Shown one piece after another: positions 63,124 to 64,000 of a stretch of 64,000 nt of DNA; within the stretch, counting starts at the first letter, position 1, and every line of letters starts with the position of its first letter. The translations under genes were made by a program, and so were the position numbers. The notes below the pieces were generated by a model. The model was not told where the DNA came from. It saw nothing but the letters and a program-made list of their open reading frames with translations, and ran no database searches. The DNA comes from Calditrichales bacterium MX18-03 (GTDB taxonomy: Bacteria > Bacillota > Clostridia > Lutisporales > Lutisporaceae), in assembly GCA_021083345.1 (NCBI GenBank), contig JAJGRE010000002.1:868001-932000 (forward strand), in the 5' to 3' direction.

Positions 63124-64000
63124 ATGAAAAAGCTGTTCACAGCATTAGCATTGACATTATGTACAGTAATGCTATTATCTACCGTTACCGTTGCAGGGGA
63201 TTCGGGTATAAAGACTGTATTGACCCTTGAGGAAGCAAAGAAGATGGCCTTGGAGAATGATGTACAGTTCAAGCTTCAAGATAGCTATATTCAGCAGAAG
63301 ACCGAAGACTATGCGGACCTCAGTGAGAATTTTTCTGCCGGCAAAGGCGTAAGATCCAGCTCTTCAGCCGGAAAAGCAGCCGGCAGGATCAATAACCAGG
63401 TGAACCTGGAGAATGCTTACTTCGCAATGAAGCAGGAAATCTTCGACAAAAATGATCTCAAGAGAGCATCCGACTACAATGTAACAAAAGCCTATTATGA
63501 CGTCATGAAAGCAAAGCATGCTTTAGGCGATGCCGCTCGTGACCTGGAGCTTGCAAAGCAAGACCTTGATGTAGCAAAGATCAAGGTTGAACATGGGCTC
63601 ATGACCAGCAGCGGTCTTACACAGGTTGAAAATGCTTATAAGACCTCGCTGACAGAATATAATGCCTCTGTAACGGATCTGCAGAATGATCTGTCAACCT
63701 TGAATAAGAGCATTGGCGGAAAAATGGACATTTCCAAGCTCGATGTTGACATGACGATGTATATGCCGAATATTGCAGCTTTAGATCTTAAGAAAATCAG
63801 AGAAGACAATCTGAACAACAATCCGTCATTCTATACAGCAAAGAAATCGGTTGACCTGGCAAAGTATAAGAAGTTTCTGACCGATACCGAGTATGATGAC
63901 AATTACGACAGAATGAAAAATATGAACGATGATGTCCGAGATGAATATACAGATATGGTATTTAAGGCAAACAGAGACTACGACGATGCCAAATACCAAT
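63124..64000 (+). CDS. TolC-like efflux protein, N-terminal part (cut by window edge)
   Basis: The frame opens at the ATG at 63124, 7 bases after GGAGG, and runs off the end of the window; 292 residues are visible. A signal peptide (KKLFTALALTLCTVMLLSTV, cleavage near TVAGD) is followed by VLTLEEAKKMALENDVQFKL, a typical TolC-family opening. Long amphipathic helices follow, with ENAYFAMKQEIFDKNDLKRA, TKAYYDVMKAKHALGDAARD, AKIKVEHGLMTSSGLTQVEN and TEYNASVTDLQNDLSTLNKS. TolC proteins form trimeric tunnels in Gram-negative outer membranes. In an apparently monoderm S-layer bacterium the protein may instead span wall and S-layer or act as an adaptor. The MacA/MacB-type operon lies 4 kb upstream on the same strand. 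Confidence 0.85.
   Translation, partial: MKKLFTALALTLCTVMLLSTVTVAGDSGIKTVLTLEEAKKMALENDVQFKLQDSYIQQKTEDYADLSENFSAGKGVRSSSSAGKAAGRINNQVNLENAYFAMKQEIFDKNDLKRASDYNVTKAYYDVMKAKHALGDAARDLELAKQDLDVAKIKVEHGLMTSSGLTQVENAYKTSLTEYNASVTDLQNDLSTLNKSIGGKMDISKLDVDMTMYMPNIAALDLKKIREDNLNNNPSFYTAKKSVDLAKYKKFLTDTEYDDNYDRMKNMNDDVRDEYTDMVFKANRDYDDAKYQ

Noticed and set aside
63124-64000. TolC-like protein as proof of an outer membrane
   Set aside because: TolC-like sequences also occur in monoderm Clostridia, and the window holds SLH and S-layer genes but no LPS or outer-membrane assembly gene.

Overview
The window looks like chromosomal DNA of an anaerobic, S-layer-bearing member of the Clostridia, most like the Acetivibrio/Ruminiclostridium group. 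The evidence is strong purine-rich ribosome binding sites with many GTG and TTG starts, SLH-domain proteins, S-layer-type proteins, a DUF2298 protein, and dockerin and cohesin modules. This placement is inferred from gene content. No rRNA, tRNA, CRISPR array or insertion sequence was seen.

Region 1 (1-20.1 kb, all minus strand) is a Wzx/Wzy-type polysaccharide operon. Read from its promoter near 20.14 kb it encodes a small anchored protein, a Wzz-like chain-length regulator, a WbaP-like initiating transferase, a Wzy-like polymerase, two glycosyltransferases, a pyruvyltransferase-like protein, a heparinase-II/III-like protein, a GT4 glycosyltransferase, WecC, RmlA, RmlB, a WecF-family transferase, a hexapeptide acyltransferase, a sugar aminotransferase, Wzx and the start of GalE. 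RmlC and RmlD are absent, so the dTDP branch probably makes a 4-acylamido-4,6-dideoxyhexose. With WecC (ManNAcA) and a WecF homologue the set resembles enterobacterial common antigen chemistry. The part between galE and wbaP is visibly more AT-rich than its flanks, as expected for an exchangeable serotype cassette.

Region 2 (20.2-43.4 kb, minus strand) is a cell-surface region. It has an SLH protein, a dockerin protein, a histidine kinase / HD-GYP response regulator / CPBP protease operon, and a four-gene operon (43.3 to 27.9 kb). The operon encodes a 2247-residue protein with two cohesin-like modules and a dockerin, a cohesin-plus-dockerin protein, a cohesin protein with ten Ig-like repeats, and an SLH protein with an Ala/Thr-rich stalk. 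No enzyme domain was recognised in these four. This is the best candidate here for an undescribed system: a non-enzymatic cohesin-dockerin scaffold on the S-layer, possibly with subunit levels set by intergenic RNA hairpins.

Region 3 (43.4-50.6 kb) holds a DUF2298 membrane protein, an envelope glycosylation operon (GT2, AglD-like flippase, FAD oxidoreductase) and another SLH protein. Region 4 (50.6-64 kb) holds a probable major S-layer protein with an unusual 5' region (helically phased TTAC motifs and a STAB-SD-like sequence), a TPR protein, a MacA-MacB-type export operon, a second S-layer-type protein, and a TolC-like protein cut by the window edge.
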